A DNA stretch of 64,000 nucleotides from Pirellula sp. (GCA_013822725.1 PNKX01000013.1:101181-165180), one strand, 5' to 3'. Counted from the stretch's first letter, positions 18,739-28,513 are shown. Numbers and translations: made by a program. Notes: generated from the sequence alone by a model not told the origin.

Positions 18739-20400
18739 TTACTCCCCGTCGCGGAGACGGTTGAAGTAATCCTCAGCATTCTCACGCTGAGTCTTGGGGA
18801 GCTGCTCGATGACGAGCGGATCGGCCGGTTCGCTCGACTGGGCCGCCATCTCTTCCTGAATAGCCTCGCGGACGTCGCCGCGAATGTTCGGGCCGTCGGC
18901 TTCGCCGGTGATGACGGCGGCGCCCTTGCCTGGATTCTGCTTCACCTGCGAGTCGCGGAAGGCGACGTCATTTTTCTCATCAGGCCGTTGGCCCTGGCCG
19001 CGACCAGCCCCCATGCCGTCGCCCTTGCCAGTCCCCGGCTTCTGGCCAAAGCGATTGCCCATCTTTCCTTGGCATGCTTTGCACCCTTCGCCCATGCATT
19101 CGGAACAGCTCATCGACGTCTTGGCCATTTCGAGTTGCTCCATGGCCATGTCGAGCATCTCGCCCTCGCCCATCTCTTTTTGCATCTGTTCCATCTGCTG
19201 GGCCATCTGCTCCATCGCTTGGGCGGCCGCCTTCTGGTCCCCCTTCTGCATCGCCTGCTGAGCCTCGCCGAGCTTCTGGGCCATTTGCTGCATCTGCTTC
19301 GACTGTTGCTGCGACTTCTGCATCTGGTCGAGCTTCTGCTGCAGTTGGCCCGCTTCGGCGAGGTTGCCCTTCTTCTTTTGCTCGGCGATTTGCTTCTTGA
19401 TCTCGTCCATCGCCTGCTGCTTTTCGGCCGCAGCTTGTTCGAGCTTTTTCTGCAACTGCGACAGCTGTTTCTGCAGTTCCTTCTTGCCGGCGCCGTCGAG
19501 CTTGCCAGCCTTGAGCTGTTCTTTCAGCTTGTTGAGTTCTTGCTGGGCCTTATCCCAATTGCCCTCTTTCATCGCCTCGACCATCTTCTCGGCCGGGCCT
19601 TTGCTGAAGTCCTTCATGCCAGCGAGCTGCTTCTTCAGCTCGTTGTCGCCGCCCAGCTTTTCGCGACGCTCGGCGAGTTGCTTCGCGAGGTCGTTCATCT
19701 TGACCATCGCTTGCTTGCGATCGACGTCCTTTTTGACCGCCAGCTTCTCAACGTCTTTGTCGACCTGCAGCAGTAGTTCCTCCGCTTCTTTGAGACCCTT
19801 CTTCGCGGCTTCCTTGCGGCGCTCGACGAGCTTCTTCCGCAGCGCGTCGGTCGAGTTCTCCAGCGCCTTCGGCGTGAGATTGGTCGTCGCGGGGTCGACG
19901 CTGCTTTGCGCTTGCTTGTTATCGATGAGCAGCACAAGGGCGCCGGCGAGCAGCGCGGGAACGAGCGGCAGCAACGCGGCGCGGCCGACGTTGATGCGGA
20001 AGCGTTGATCGATTTCCAAACGGCTGATAGCACGAACGGCGTCGGCGAGGAGGGCGCGGCCAGCCGGGGTCTCGGCTGCTTCGGGCGGCAGCGACAGGCT
20101 GCTGGCGACGCGCTCTTTCAGTTCAAAGCGGCGGTCAATTTCCATCGCCGCTTCGATTTCGCTGCGGCCGCGGAGCCAAGTCCACACGAGGGCGACGGCT
20201 AAACCGGCGACCATCGATCCGCCGAGCCAGCCGACTGTCCAGTTTGCCGGCAGATCGGCGATGGCGACGAACTTCGGCAGGGCGATCGCGATGGCAGCAA
20301 TAATCAGTGCCACAAACCAGCAGTTGATCAGCCGATTGAGGAACAATTCCATCCAGAGCCGACGGCGAGCCCGGGCGACTTGCTTGCGGATTTGGTCCAT
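18739..20400 (-). CDS. Membrane-anchored coiled-coil protein with CxxC pair
   Basis: A 553-residue protein. Three hydrophobic segments in the first third (about 20-45, 58-77 and 144-162) suggest inner-membrane anchoring. About 250 residues of Lys/Gln/Glu-rich coiled coil follow (for example QLQKKLEQAAAEKQQAMDE). A CSECMGEGCKACQG motif at 432-445 resembles half of a DnaJ zinc finger. The tail is Gly-rich, then acidic, and ends in EDYFNRLRDGE. Such proteins often sit with MoxR/BatA-type genes in planctomycetes, but none is adjacent here. Function unknown. Confidence 0.7.
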   Translation of the reverse strand: MDQIRKQVARARRRLWMELFLNRLINCWFVALIIAAIAIALPKFVAIADLPANWTVGWLGGSMVAGLAVALVWTWLRGRSEIEAAMEIDRRFELKERVASSLSLPPEAAETPAGRALLADAVRAISRLEIDQRFRINVGRAALLPLVPALLAGALVLLIDNKQAQSSVDPATTNLTPKALENSTDALRKKLVERRKEAAKKGLKEAEELLLQVDKDVEKLAVKKDVDRKQAMVKMNDLAKQLAERREKLGGDNELKKQLAGMKDFSKGPAEKMVEAMKEGNWDKAQQELNKLKEQLKAGKLDGAGKKELQKQLSQLQKKLEQAAAEKQQAMDEIKKQIAEQKKKGNLAEAGQLQQKLDQMQKSQQQSKQMQQMAQKLGEAQQAMQKGDQKAAAQAMEQMAQQMEQMQKEMGEGEMLDMAMEQLEMAKTSMSCSECMGEGCKACQGKMGNRFGQKPGTGKGDGMGAGRGQGQRPDEKNDVAFRDSQVKQNPGKGAAVITGEADGPNIRGDVREAIQEEMAAQSSEPADPLVIEQLPKTQRENAEDYFNRLRDGE

Positions 20401-20745
20401 GGCACGACTTTCCTGCTGCGAAAGTGGAAACTGAGGCGGACGCCAAGTCGACGACTATTCTATCGGCATTAGCCAGCGGGGTCACGCTGAAAGGGCGTCC
20501 GCGGGGCGTTTTGAGGGGTAAACTGTTAACGGAGGAACGGTTTGGCGGTTTAGGAGGCGGCGAGCTACGAAGACATTCGCCGTACGGGCCTAAATCTGGT
20601 CGGTGAGGCTTCAGGCTAGCCGGAGGGCCACGCCCTCCGGGTAGGGCTCCCGGATCGCGTGGCGATCCGGCTAGCTTGTAGAGTCACCGCCGTTGAGAAT
20701 TTGCTTGGTTAACTTTCCGTTCGTCATTAGCTTGGACGCTGCACG
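20401..20745. other. 345-bp divergent gap with paired hairpins
   Basis: Promoter region of two divergent genes. It holds the paired hairpins at 20617-20673. No gene is supported. Confidence 0.4.
20617..20673. repeat. Paired hairpin element
   Basis: CTAGCCGGAGGGCC-type outer ends enclose CCGGAGGGCCACGCCCTCCGG and CCGGATCGCGTGGCGATCCGG, each a hairpin with a short loop. GCTAGCC ... GGCTAGC forms the outer arms, so the unit is an outer palindrome with two inner hairpins. Confidence 0.7.
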
Positions 20746-21180
20746 ATGACTGCTAGTTCCACCGCCGCCCCCCTGCCCCGCCCTGCCGACCGGCCCAGCG
20801 CCGACGTCGTGATTTACGACGGCGACTGCGGGATCTGCACGGCTCAGATCAACAAGCTGCCGTGGTGGGATTGCCGGGGGAAGCTGGCCTACCTGTCGCT
20901 GCATGATCCTGAAGTGAAGGAACGATTTCCCGACTTGCCGCACGACCGGATGATGCAGGAGATGGTGATCGTCGACCGCCACGGCAACCGCCACTGGGGT
21001 CCGGCGGCGATTCGGTATCTCACCCGGCGACTGCGACGACTCTGGTGGGCGGCGCCAGTGCTGTACTTCCCCGGCAGCATGCTGCTGTGGCGGCCACTGT
21101 ACCGGTGGGTTGCGCGGAACCGCTATCGGCTGAGCGGGAGCCAGTGTGCGACGGGGGCTTGTCAGTTGCACATCAAGTGA
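20746..21180 (+). CDS. DCC-family (DUF393) thiol-disulfide-type protein
   Basis: A 144-residue protein of the DCC family, named after the conserved DGDCGIC motif (residues about 25-31). The family has a thioredoxin-like fold and is thought to carry out thiol-disulfide chemistry; substrates are unknown. HGNRHWGPAAIRYL and a hydrophobic WWAAPVLYFPGSMLLWRPLYRW segment are typical. The ATG at 20746 places the motif near the N-terminus. It converges with panB. Confidence 0.88.
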   Translation: MTASSTAAPLPRPADRPSADVVIYDGDCGICTAQINKLPWWDCRGKLAYLSLHDPEVKERFPDLPHDRMMQEMVIVDRHGNRHWGPAAIRYLTRRLRRLWWAAPVLYFPGSMLLWRPLYRWVARNRYRLSGSQCATGACQLHIK

Positions 21181-21208
21181 GCTGTCGAACAGTTCGACCG
21201 CACGCCGC

Positions 21209-22036
21209 TCACTCAAACGTATGCTCCGCCGCGGGAAACTCCCCGCCGCGCACCTCATCGCGAAACCCGCGCACTGCATCGACCACCGTCTTGTTGAGGT
21301 TGGCGTACGCCTTCACGAACCGCGGGGCGTAGTCGGTCGCCATGCCGAGGACGTCGTGCAGCACAAGCACTTGGCCGTCGCAGTCGGCGCCGGCGCCGAT
21401 GCCGATCGTCGGGATCGAGAGCATGCCGGTGATCTTCGCCGCGATGCCGCGCGGGATGCACTCGAGCACCATCGCGAACGCCCCCGCCTCGGCCGCTGCG
21501 CAGGCGTCGCTGATAAGGGCCTGCTCGTCGCGCTGGACGCGATAGCCGCCAAGCTGGTGGACGTTCTGCGGCCGCAACCCGCAATGGGCCATCACTGGGA
21601 TGCCGGCGGAGACGAGCGCCGCGATTGTTTCGGCCTGCTCTACGCCCCCCTCTAGCTTCACCGCCTGGCAGCGGGTCTCTTTGAGAATGCGGCCGGCATT
21701 TTCGATCGCCTTAAACTTGCCGAGGTGGTAGCTCGGGAATGGCATGTCGACTACCACCAGCGCGTGATTCACCGCGCGGCCGACCATCTCGGCGTGGTAG
21801 ATCATCTCGTCGAGGGTCACGGGCAGCGTGTTCTCATGCCCCTGCACCACCATCGACATGCTGTCGCCGACGAGCACCCCCTCGACCCCCGCCTCGTCGA
21901 CCAGCCGAGCGAACGGGTAGTCGTAGGCGGTGACCATCGAGATCTTCTGGCCCGTCCCTTTAAGGGCCGTGAACTTCGGCACGGTCATCCGCTGGGAGCG
22001 GCGTGAGGGCTCGGGGCTGGACGGTTTTTTGGCCAT
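21209..22036 (-). CDS. panB: 3-methyl-2-oxobutanoate hydroxymethyltransferase
   Basis: First enzyme of pantothenate synthesis; it makes ketopantoate from alpha-ketoisovalerate and methylene-tetrahydrofolate. 275 residues. Landmarks are SMVTAYDYPFARLVDEAG, the metal-binding VLVGDSMSMVVQG, AVKLEGG, PVMAHCGLRPQ and the catalytic Glu region ALVLECIPRG-like text, followed by IPTIGIGAG. It starts at the ATG at 22036. No panC or panD is in the window. Confidence 0.95.
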   Translation of the reverse strand: MAKKPSSPEPSRRSQRMTVPKFTALKGTGQKISMVTAYDYPFARLVDEAGVEGVLVGDSMSMVVQGHENTLPVTLDEMIYHAEMVGRAVNHALVVVDMPFPSYHLGKFKAIENAGRILKETRCQAVKLEGGVEQAETIAALVSAGIPVMAHCGLRPQNVHQLGGYRVQRDEQALISDACAAAEAGAFAMVLECIPRGIAAKITGMLSIPTIGIGAGADCDGQVLVLHDVLGMATDYAPRFVKAYANLNKTVVDAVRGFRDEVRGGEFPAAEHTFE

Positions 22037-22395
22037 TAATGCAGGCTAATCGACCCTCACGCCAGTCGTCAACGAGCAACGCCGCAGGAGCCGACCGGCT
22101 CACCGAATTCAGGAATTTAACCGCCAAGGACGCCAAGGTTCGCCAAGGAAATACAGGGAGAAGCCCGCGAATGACGCGAATCTTCGCGAATCGAGTTCTC
22201 GCATTTCATTATTAGCGTTAATTTGCGTCATTCGCGGGCTCTCTTTCCCGACGGGGAACTTTGGACGTTATCGCCAAGTAACACTGGCTAGTTCAGCTTC
22301 TAGATAAACCGGCCGGCGGAATGTATTCTTCGTGTCCGTCGCGTCATCGTCGCTCCACTTCGCATTTCACCGTCAGCCGCCCGGGAGGCCCCATC
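22037..22395. other. 359-bp gap with a long inverted repeat
   Basis: Divergent region between panB and the RidA gene. It holds CGCCAAGG-type words at 22119-22150 and the inverted repeat at 22162-22240. No gene is supported. Confidence 0.4.
22119..22240. repeat. Inverted repeat with CGCCAAGGACGCCAAGG words
   Basis: The left side starts with AACCGCCAAGGACGCCAAGG. An inner palindrome pairs AGCCCGCGAATGACGCGAA (22162-22180) with TTTGCGTCATTCGCGGGCT (22222-22240). The outer word has no right-hand partner here, so this looks like a half-lost copy of the concentric palindrome family. Confidence 0.7.
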
Positions 22396-22809
22396 ATGTC
22401 CGACATCAAGATCACCGTTGCAGAACGGGCCGGACGCCAGTGCGCTTCCAGCGGTTCGAAGTGGGAACCGATCATGGGCTACAGCCGGGCTGTCCGCTCG
22501 GGGAACCTGATCGCCGTCACCGGCTGCGTCGGGGTGAACGCCGACGGCACCTACGCCAAGAGCTTCGGCGAACAAACCGCCCGCTCGCTGGCAATCATCC
22601 AAGCCGCGATCGAAGCCCTCGGCGGAAAGATAGAGCACGTCATCCGCACGCGGATGTACGTCACCGACGTCAGCAAATGGGAAGAAGTCGCCCGCGTCCA
22701 TGGCTCGGTCTTCGCCGATATCCGCCCGGCGACTACGATCGTCGAAGTTACGCGGCTGATCGACGGCGACGCCGTCATCGAAATCGAAGCTGACTGCGTG
22801 ATTCCGTAG
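22396..22809 (+). CDS. RidA-family protein
   Basis: A 137-residue member of the RidA/YjgF/YER057c family. Family members deaminate reactive enamine/imine intermediates or serve other roles. SGNLIAVTGCVGVNADGTY and GKIEHVIRTRMYVTDVSKW match the fold. The last strand reads PATTIVEVTRLID, near the usual Arg/Glu site. It starts at the ATG at 22396, with GGGAGG upstream. The exact subfamily and substrate are unclear. Confidence 0.88.
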   Translation: MSDIKITVAERAGRQCASSGSKWEPIMGYSRAVRSGNLIAVTGCVGVNADGTYAKSFGEQTARSLAIIQAAIEALGGKIEHVIRTRMYVTDVSKWEEVARVHGSVFADIRPATTIVEVTRLIDGDAVIEIEADCVIP

Positions 22810-22857
22810 GCTCTTCCCAGCCTTGGTAACACAACCCGCAACAGCACGCTTTCTTTT

Positions 22858-23448
22858 CTAAGCGACGCCTCTCGGCGCTGTCGTCGGCAAACGCTTGTCG
22901 ATCACCGACTCGGCGACGCGCCGCGCGATGGCGATCGTCTGCGGATCGTTAGTGACCTGCCGGGTGACGTACGCCCCTTCGATGATCAGGCACAGCTCCT
23001 GAGCCATCGCGGCGGGGTCGTCGACGTTCGCCTCGGCGGCGAGTTCGCGGACGATCGCCTCGATCGCCCGCTTGTGCTCCGCCGCCGCGAGGTGCGCCGG
23101 CTCGTGCGCCAGCGGAAACTCCATCGCCACGTTGACGAAAATGCACCCCTGGAATTCGTCCGAATTGATCACTCGCTCGACGACGTCGAACAACCCGCGC
23201 AGCTGCGCCGCCGGATCGGGCCCGCCGTGACTGCGAATCATGTCGCGGAACGTCTCCTGCAGCCAGACGTTCCTTACTTCGAGCGAGGCGAGCATCAAGT
23301 CGTCTTTGCTCTCGAAGTGCTTGTAGAACGCCGTCTTGCTGATGCCGACGTCGGCCAGCACTTGGTCGATGCCGACGTTACGAAAGCCGTCGCGATAGAA
23401 ACGCCGGCCGGCGGCTTCAATTAGGCGGTGTCGAGTGGAAGAAGGCAT
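22858..23448 (-). CDS. TetR-family transcriptional regulator
   Basis: A 196-residue repressor-type protein. The N-terminal helix-turn-helix is RHRLIEAAGRRFYRDGFRN, followed by VGISKTAFYKHFESKDDL. The rest is a helical ligand domain (FDVVERVINSDEFQGCIFVN, close to TetR_C subfamilies). The ATG at 23448 is chosen by the HTH position. It is divergent from the MddA-like methyltransferase gene, with a 215-bp gap, so it may control that gene; this is inference. Confidence 0.9.
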   Translation of the reverse strand: MPSSTRHRLIEAAGRRFYRDGFRNVGIDQVLADVGISKTAFYKHFESKDDLMLASLEVRNVWLQETFRDMIRSHGGPDPAAQLRGLFDVVERVINSDEFQGCIFVNVAMEFPLAHEPAHLAAAEHKRAIEAIVRELAAEANVDDPAAMAQELCLIIEGAYVTRQVTNDPQTIAIARRVAESVIDKRLPTTAPRGVA

Positions 23449-23663
23449 CGGAATTCGTGCGGCGTTCGAGCTTCGATCAGCCAGAATCTCGGCGAAAAAC
23501 GAGCGGTTGACGGTAAGTCCACCGGCGAGTGTACCACAAGTTAACCTGCCGACGGCAACGTTCACCGCTCTAATTGGCAGTCCGCAACCGATCAATCAGC
23601 TTTATCAGGGGGCCGCGGCGCCAGCGAACGCTGCCGACCGCCCCCCACAAGTGGAAACAAATC

Positions 23664-24446
23664 ATGAAACGCTCACTGTTCTTCGCCTACGGCGTGATCT
23701 GCTACCTGCTGTTCCTGGGCATCTACGCGTACTTCTGCGCGTTCACCGCCAACGTGCTGACGCCATGGTCGATCGACGCGCCAGTCGTTGGATCCTGGCA
23801 GTCGGCCGTGGTAATCAATCTGGCCCTGATCGCTGCGTTTGGAATTCAACATTCGGTGATGGCCCGGCCAGCGTTTAAGCGGCGCTGGACCCGCATCGTC
23901 CCGCAGCCGATCGAACGCAGCACGTACGTCCTCGCCTCCGTCATCGTCACCGCCCTGCTGGTGTGGCAATGGCGACCGATCGACGCCGTCATTTGGGACG
24001 TGCAGAATCCCATCGGCCGCGGCGCACTGTGGGCCCTATTCGCCGTTGGGTGGCTGATGGTTCCGCTGGTGACGCTGATGATCAACCACTTCGATCTGTT
24101 CGGGCTGCGGCAGGTGTGGCTCTACTTCCAAGGACGCGAGTACGAGTCGCTCCCCTTCCGTACGCCGTTGCTCTATGGTCACATCCGTCACCCGCTCTAC
24201 GTCGGTTGGGCGCTCGCATTCTGGGCGACGCCGACGATGACGGCGGGGCACTTGCTGTTCGCCGTCGGCCTCACCGGCTACATGATGGCCGCGGCTTTGG
24301 TGGAAGAACGCGATCTGATCGCTCACTTCGGGCATCATTACGTGGCCTACTGCCAAAGCGTCCCGCGCTACTTGCCGCGGTTGGGAAAGCGATCAAAGCC
24401 TCAGAACGAGTCGCCACTGTCAGCCCCTGGCTCCGCCAGGGGGTAG
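23664..24446 (+). CDS. MddA-like membrane S-methyltransferase
   Basis: A 260-residue integral membrane protein with about five to six helices, in the isoprenylcysteine methyltransferase/NnrU-like superfamily. It resembles methanethiol S-methyltransferase (MddA), which makes dimethyl sulfide. Family features are FGIQHSVMARPAFKRRW, LYGHIRHPLYVGW (SAM-binding type HP motif) and ALVEERDLIAHFGHHYVAY. It starts at the ATG at 23664. The last codons, SAPGSARG and the stop, are the first hairpin of the 84-bp repeat. The substrate is inferred from resemblance only. Confidence 0.75.
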   Translation: MKRSLFFAYGVICYLLFLGIYAYFCAFTANVLTPWSIDAPVVGSWQSAVVINLALIAAFGIQHSVMARPAFKRRWTRIVPQPIERSTYVLASVIVTALLVWQWRPIDAVIWDVQNPIGRGALWALFAVGWLMVPLVTLMINHFDLFGLRQVWLYFQGREYESLPFRTPLLYGHIRHPLYVGWALAFWATPTMTAGHLLFAVGLTGYMMAAALVEERDLIAHFGHHYVAYCQSVPRYLPRLGKRSKPQNESPLSAPGSARG

Positions 24447-24505
24447 CCCAACGCAGGACCGCGCCAGTCGGTGTGGTGGCCGACCCCCGGGCGGAGCCCG
24501 GGGCT
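24422..24505. repeat. 84-bp double-hairpin element, copy 1
   Basis: Left hairpin AGCCCCTGGCTCCGCCAGGG, spacer of about 40 bp, right hairpin CCCGGGCGGAGCCCGGGGCT. The left hairpin encodes the C-terminus of the MddA-like protein. Six further copies of 84-85 bp lie between 44.8 and 63.0 kb. Confidence 0.9.
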
Positions 24506-24513
24506 GGAATGCG

Positions 24514-25299
24514 CTACGCTTCCGAAGTCACGATCCACCCGTTAGTCCTTAGCATCGGCAACAGCCACGGGCGATCGAGCGGCTTCCGGCGCGCGGCGTC
24601 GAGGGCGACGCGCTCGGTGATTTTGAACCCCACCGAGCGCAAGTCCGCCGCCAGTTCCCGCCAACGGAAGACGTGCAGGAACATGCTCGGCAGGCCGCGA
24701 TACGGAAACCAGCGGTCGCCAACCTCGATGTCGCGGCGGAACGGCGCCGTCGCCACGTTGCCGATGACCCACCACGGCCCTTCGGGATCCCGAAGGTTGA
24801 ACCAGTAGTTGTGAACGTGCAGCACGAACCGCCCACCCGGTTTTAGAATCCGCCGCGCATGATGTAGGACCTTCCGGCGATTCGCTCGCCCGCGGATCAT
24901 CCCCAGCGTGCTGAACATGCACATCGCGTAATCGACGGCCCCGTCGGCGATCGCGTCCATCTCCACCAGGTTAGCTCGCACGCAGTCGATCGGCAGATCC
25001 TCGTCGTCGGCCTTCCCTTGAACGATCCGCAGCATGTGGTCGGAAAGGTCGATCGCCAGCCCGCGATGTCCCTCCTTCACCAGCGGCACTAAGGCCCGTC
25101 CGGTACCGCAACCGAGATCAGCCACCAATCCCGGCCGATCGAACTGCCGTCTGAGGATGGCCCCATCTGTCTCAAACAGGCTGTTAAACGCAAAGTAGTC
25201 GTCGTAATCGTCGGCGATGTGAGGCGTGTGGACGTAGTCCCACAACCCGCGGGAAACGCCGGGAGGAAGCTGCCAGGTAGGACGATCGGGACGGGTCAT
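24514..25299 (-). CDS. Class I SAM-dependent methyltransferase
   Basis: A 261-residue soluble methyltransferase. Motif I is VADLGCGTGRALVPL (about 58-72), followed by GLAIDLSDHMLRIV. Motif IV-like DYAMCMFSTLGMI and post-motif RILKPGGRFVLHVHNYWF are clear. It starts at the ATG at 25299. The substrate is unknown. It converges with the MddA-like gene, with copy 1 of the 84-bp element in between. Confidence 0.88.
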   Translation of the reverse strand: MTRPDRPTWQLPPGVSRGLWDYVHTPHIADDYDDYFAFNSLFETDGAILRRQFDRPGLVADLGCGTGRALVPLVKEGHRGLAIDLSDHMLRIVQGKADDEDLPIDCVRANLVEMDAIADGAVDYAMCMFSTLGMIRGRANRRKVLHHARRILKPGGRFVLHVHNYWFNLRDPEGPWWVIGNVATAPFRRDIEVGDRWFPYRGLPSMFLHVFRWRELAADLRSVGFKITERVALDAARRKPLDRPWLLPMLRTNGWIVTSEA

Positions 25300-25312
25300 T
25301 CGAATGGCTCCA

Positions 25313-25353
25313 TTTAGCCCCGGTCAGTGACCGGGGGCCATTCGGCCGCTAAA
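25313..25353. repeat. Hairpin of the GCCCCGGTCAGTGACCGGGGGC type
   Basis: TTTAGCCCCGGTCA / TGACCGGGGGC pairs closely, and TTTAGC at the left matches GCTAAA at the right end. It is related to the hairpin at 16116-16145. It lies between the methyltransferase start and gapA. Confidence 0.7.
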
Positions 25354-25425
25354 CCGCCCGGTTGTTCGCATGTTTCGGCAGCAGTATAATCGCCCGTTTG
25401 CCCACCCGACAGCGACGATCGCTGA

Positions 25426-26547
<1,122 letters not shown>

Positions 26548-26594
26548 GGCCCCCTGCCCCGCTCTGTGAGCGCGGCTTGGAAGCTAAGAAACTG

Positions 26595-26638
26595 AAGGCC
26601 GCAGAGTCACGTCAGTTGACGAACTCTGCGGCCTTTTT
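26595..26638 (+). terminator. Rho-independent terminator of gapA
   Basis: Perfect 13-bp stem AAGGCCGCAGAGT / ACTCTGCGGCCTT, then TTTTTC. It lies 48 bp after the stop. Confidence 0.9.
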
Positions 26639-26651
26639 CATGCGCGGTGAA

Positions 26652-26744
26652 ATTAGCCCCCGGTTCTTCAAACCGGGGGTCAATCGACGCCGCGTGCCGC
26701 GGCGGTACGCGGCGCGAACCCCCGGTTTGAAGAATCGGGGGCTA
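26652..26744. repeat. Double-hairpin element, GCCCCCGGTTCTTCAAACCGG type
   Basis: Outer arms TTAGCCCCCGGTTCTTCAAA-like on the left and its inverted partner on the right, with inner CGCCGCG words. The first 28 bases recur without change at 55921-55948, inside pheS. On the minus strand it comes 15 bp after the stop of the lipoprotein gene and may serve as its terminator. Confidence 0.85.
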
Positions 26745-26759
26745 AAAAAACGTTCCCGC

Positions 26760-28259
26760 TTACCGAAACGGCGCCCAATCGCGTTTCGTCTCGCCGGCGG
26801 CCGCGGCAGCGCTCCGCTTCCAGGTCGGCTTGCCGCTTGACTCGCTCGCTGTCGACGCCACGCGAGCCACAGGCCCGCCAGCCGTCGTCGCGAAGCCTTC
26901 GACGCGATTCTCGTTCAACTTTACCGACGAGGGCCGCCATGTCGGCTTCGGCTCTTCCGCTGCCGTCTTGGTGATCGACGACACGGCCACCTGGTTGTCG
27001 CTTGGCTCGTCGCTCAGCGTCGGCTCAGCGATCGGCGCCGCCGGGGTCGGCGTGACCACCTCTTCCGCCGCGAGCGCTCCTTCGGCGTTGAAATCCGCCA
27101 TCGACGCCAATTGCGCCGGCTCCAGCGGAATTTGCGTCAGCAGCTTCCGGCCATCTGCGCCAACGACCCGCGCCCAGAGTTCCAACTCCCCTGCCGGCAG
27201 CTGCGACTTCGCCAGCGGCAGTTCCAAGTGAAGCCCGTCGCCGAGCTGCGACGACTGCCACGCCGCCGCCGTTTCTTCGGGCGTAAAATCCCAGCGCTCG
27301 ATACGGCGCATCGCACCAGAATCGTCTCGCGTCATGATCATCAGCGAGGCCTCGCCCTCGGCGCCGACCGGTTCGTCGGTGGCGTTGAGCGCTTCGACGA
27401 CGATGAGCAGGCTTGAAATTGCTTCCGTGTCGGCCTCGGGACGTTCGGCGAAGATGCGACGAATCTGGAGGTGATCGGCCGACAGCCGCTCAGCATTGAT
27501 CTGTGGCGCCGCCAGCAGAGGCGCCGATGCGGTAGTCTCATCGGCGACGTTTAACTCCACCGCTTGACTGGCCGCTGAAGCGGCCAGTCCGTTGTTGGTA
27601 TCGTTCGGACTGGTCGCTTCAGCGACCAGTTCTTCGGCATCAGCCTGGTAATCGATCGGATCAGGAATCAGCAGCGGCGCTTCCGCCGACTCAAACGTCT
27701 TCTTGAACGGCAACGCCTGAACGCCCGGCCCAATCTCGAGCGCCGGGGCTTCCATCGCATCGGGGGCAACCTCTTCCGCCGCCGGCGCTGGTTCCTCCGC
27801 AGCGGGGAGCGCTTCCGCGCCCGCCGGCGGGGCTTCGGTCGTCGCTGGCGGAGCCGGCAGCGTTGGCTTCGCTGAGGGGGCTAAAAGTTTGTTTCGCCCG
27901 TTCATCGGCAGCGTCGGCCGCTTCACCGCATCGACGTCGAGCGTCGGTTCGGCGATGCTCGAACCGCTGGAGCTCGACTTCGGCGTGACCACCGTCTCGC
28001 ATTGCATGGCGCGAGCTTGCCGGAGCTTCTCCGAGTACTCCATCAAGTACTCTTCCAGCTCGTAGATGTAATCTTCTTGCTTGCGAAGTTCGCTTTCCAA
28101 CACGTCGACCTGGGCGTTGTCGATGTGCCGACATCCTGCGAGTGCGGAGATCGCCAGGCAGGCAAGCAGACCCATCGCATGCGACAGCCGCGCTGCGCGA
28201 TGCGCATCGCGGCGCCCGTCAGCGACCTTCGTCAGATTATTCAGATTCGGCTCGGCCAT
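26760..28259 (-). CDS. Lipoprotein, coiled coil and low-complexity linker
   Basis: About 499 residues from the ATG at 28259. A basic N-terminus leads to a signal peptide with lipobox (LLACLAISALAGC, Cys near residue 42). A coiled coil follows (VDVLESELRKQEDYIYELEE), then about 170 residues rich in Ala, Pro and Glu, and a beta-rich segment near ERWDFTPEETAAAW and LELWARVVGADGRKLL. The end is again low complexity. Two 22-bp palindromes lie inside the coding region at 27566-27630. No family recognised. It is likely envelope-attached. Confidence 0.7.
   Translation of the reverse strand: MAEPNLNNLTKVADGRRDAHRAARLSHAMGLLACLAISALAGCRHIDNAQVDVLESELRKQEDYIYELEEYLMEYSEKLRQARAMQCETVVTPKSSSSGSSIAEPTLDVDAVKRPTLPMNGRNKLLAPSAKPTLPAPPATTEAPPAGAEALPAAEEPAPAAEEVAPDAMEAPALEIGPGVQALPFKKTFESAEAPLLIPDPIDYQADAEELVAEATSPNDTNNGLAASAASQAVELNVADETTASAPLLAAPQINAERLSADHLQIRRIFAERPEADTEAISSLLIVVEALNATDEPVGAEGEASLMIMTRDDSGAMRRIERWDFTPEETAAAWQSSQLGDGLHLELPLAKSQLPAGELELWARVVGADGRKLLTQIPLEPAQLASMADFNAEGALAAEEVVTPTPAAPIAEPTLSDEPSDNQVAVSSITKTAAEEPKPTWRPSSVKLNENRVEGFATTAGGPVARVASTASESSGKPTWKRSAAAAAGETKRDWAPFR
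27566..27630. repeat. Paired palindromes inside a coding region
   Basis: ACTGGCCGCTGAAGCGGCCAGT and ACTGGTCGCTTCAGCGACCAGT, in inverted orientation and about 20 bp apart. They are in frame in the lipoprotein gene and encode parts of its Ala/Ser/Glu-rich linker (LVAEATSP and LAASAASQAV). Confidence 0.8.
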
Positions 28260-28441
28260 CCGTGGCTCGCCTCGTAGCAGACTAGCGGTTGACCGGCGTT
28301 CCTGAATCGCGCATCCTGCGCGCATAGGAGGTCCGGCTTCTGAAATTACGAGCCGAGAGATAAGAAAAGTGGCGGGAGCCGTCAAGCGGACTCGCCCGCG
28401 GCGCCAGCACCCGTATCGAGAGTTACCGCGGCCTGAAAGCG

Positions 28442-28513
28442 GTCATCCTGAGCGCAGCGAAGGATCTAACATCCCAAGCGAGCTTCCAGATTCTTCGCTT
28501 CGCTCAGAATGAC
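28442..28513. repeat. Palindrome of the CATCCTGAGCGCAGCGAAG type, copy 2
   Basis: TCATCCTGAGCGCAGCGAAG at left pairs with CTTCGCTTCGCTCAGAATGA at right. It abuts the stop of the first clpP gene and resembles the copy at 9061-9129. Confidence 0.75.
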
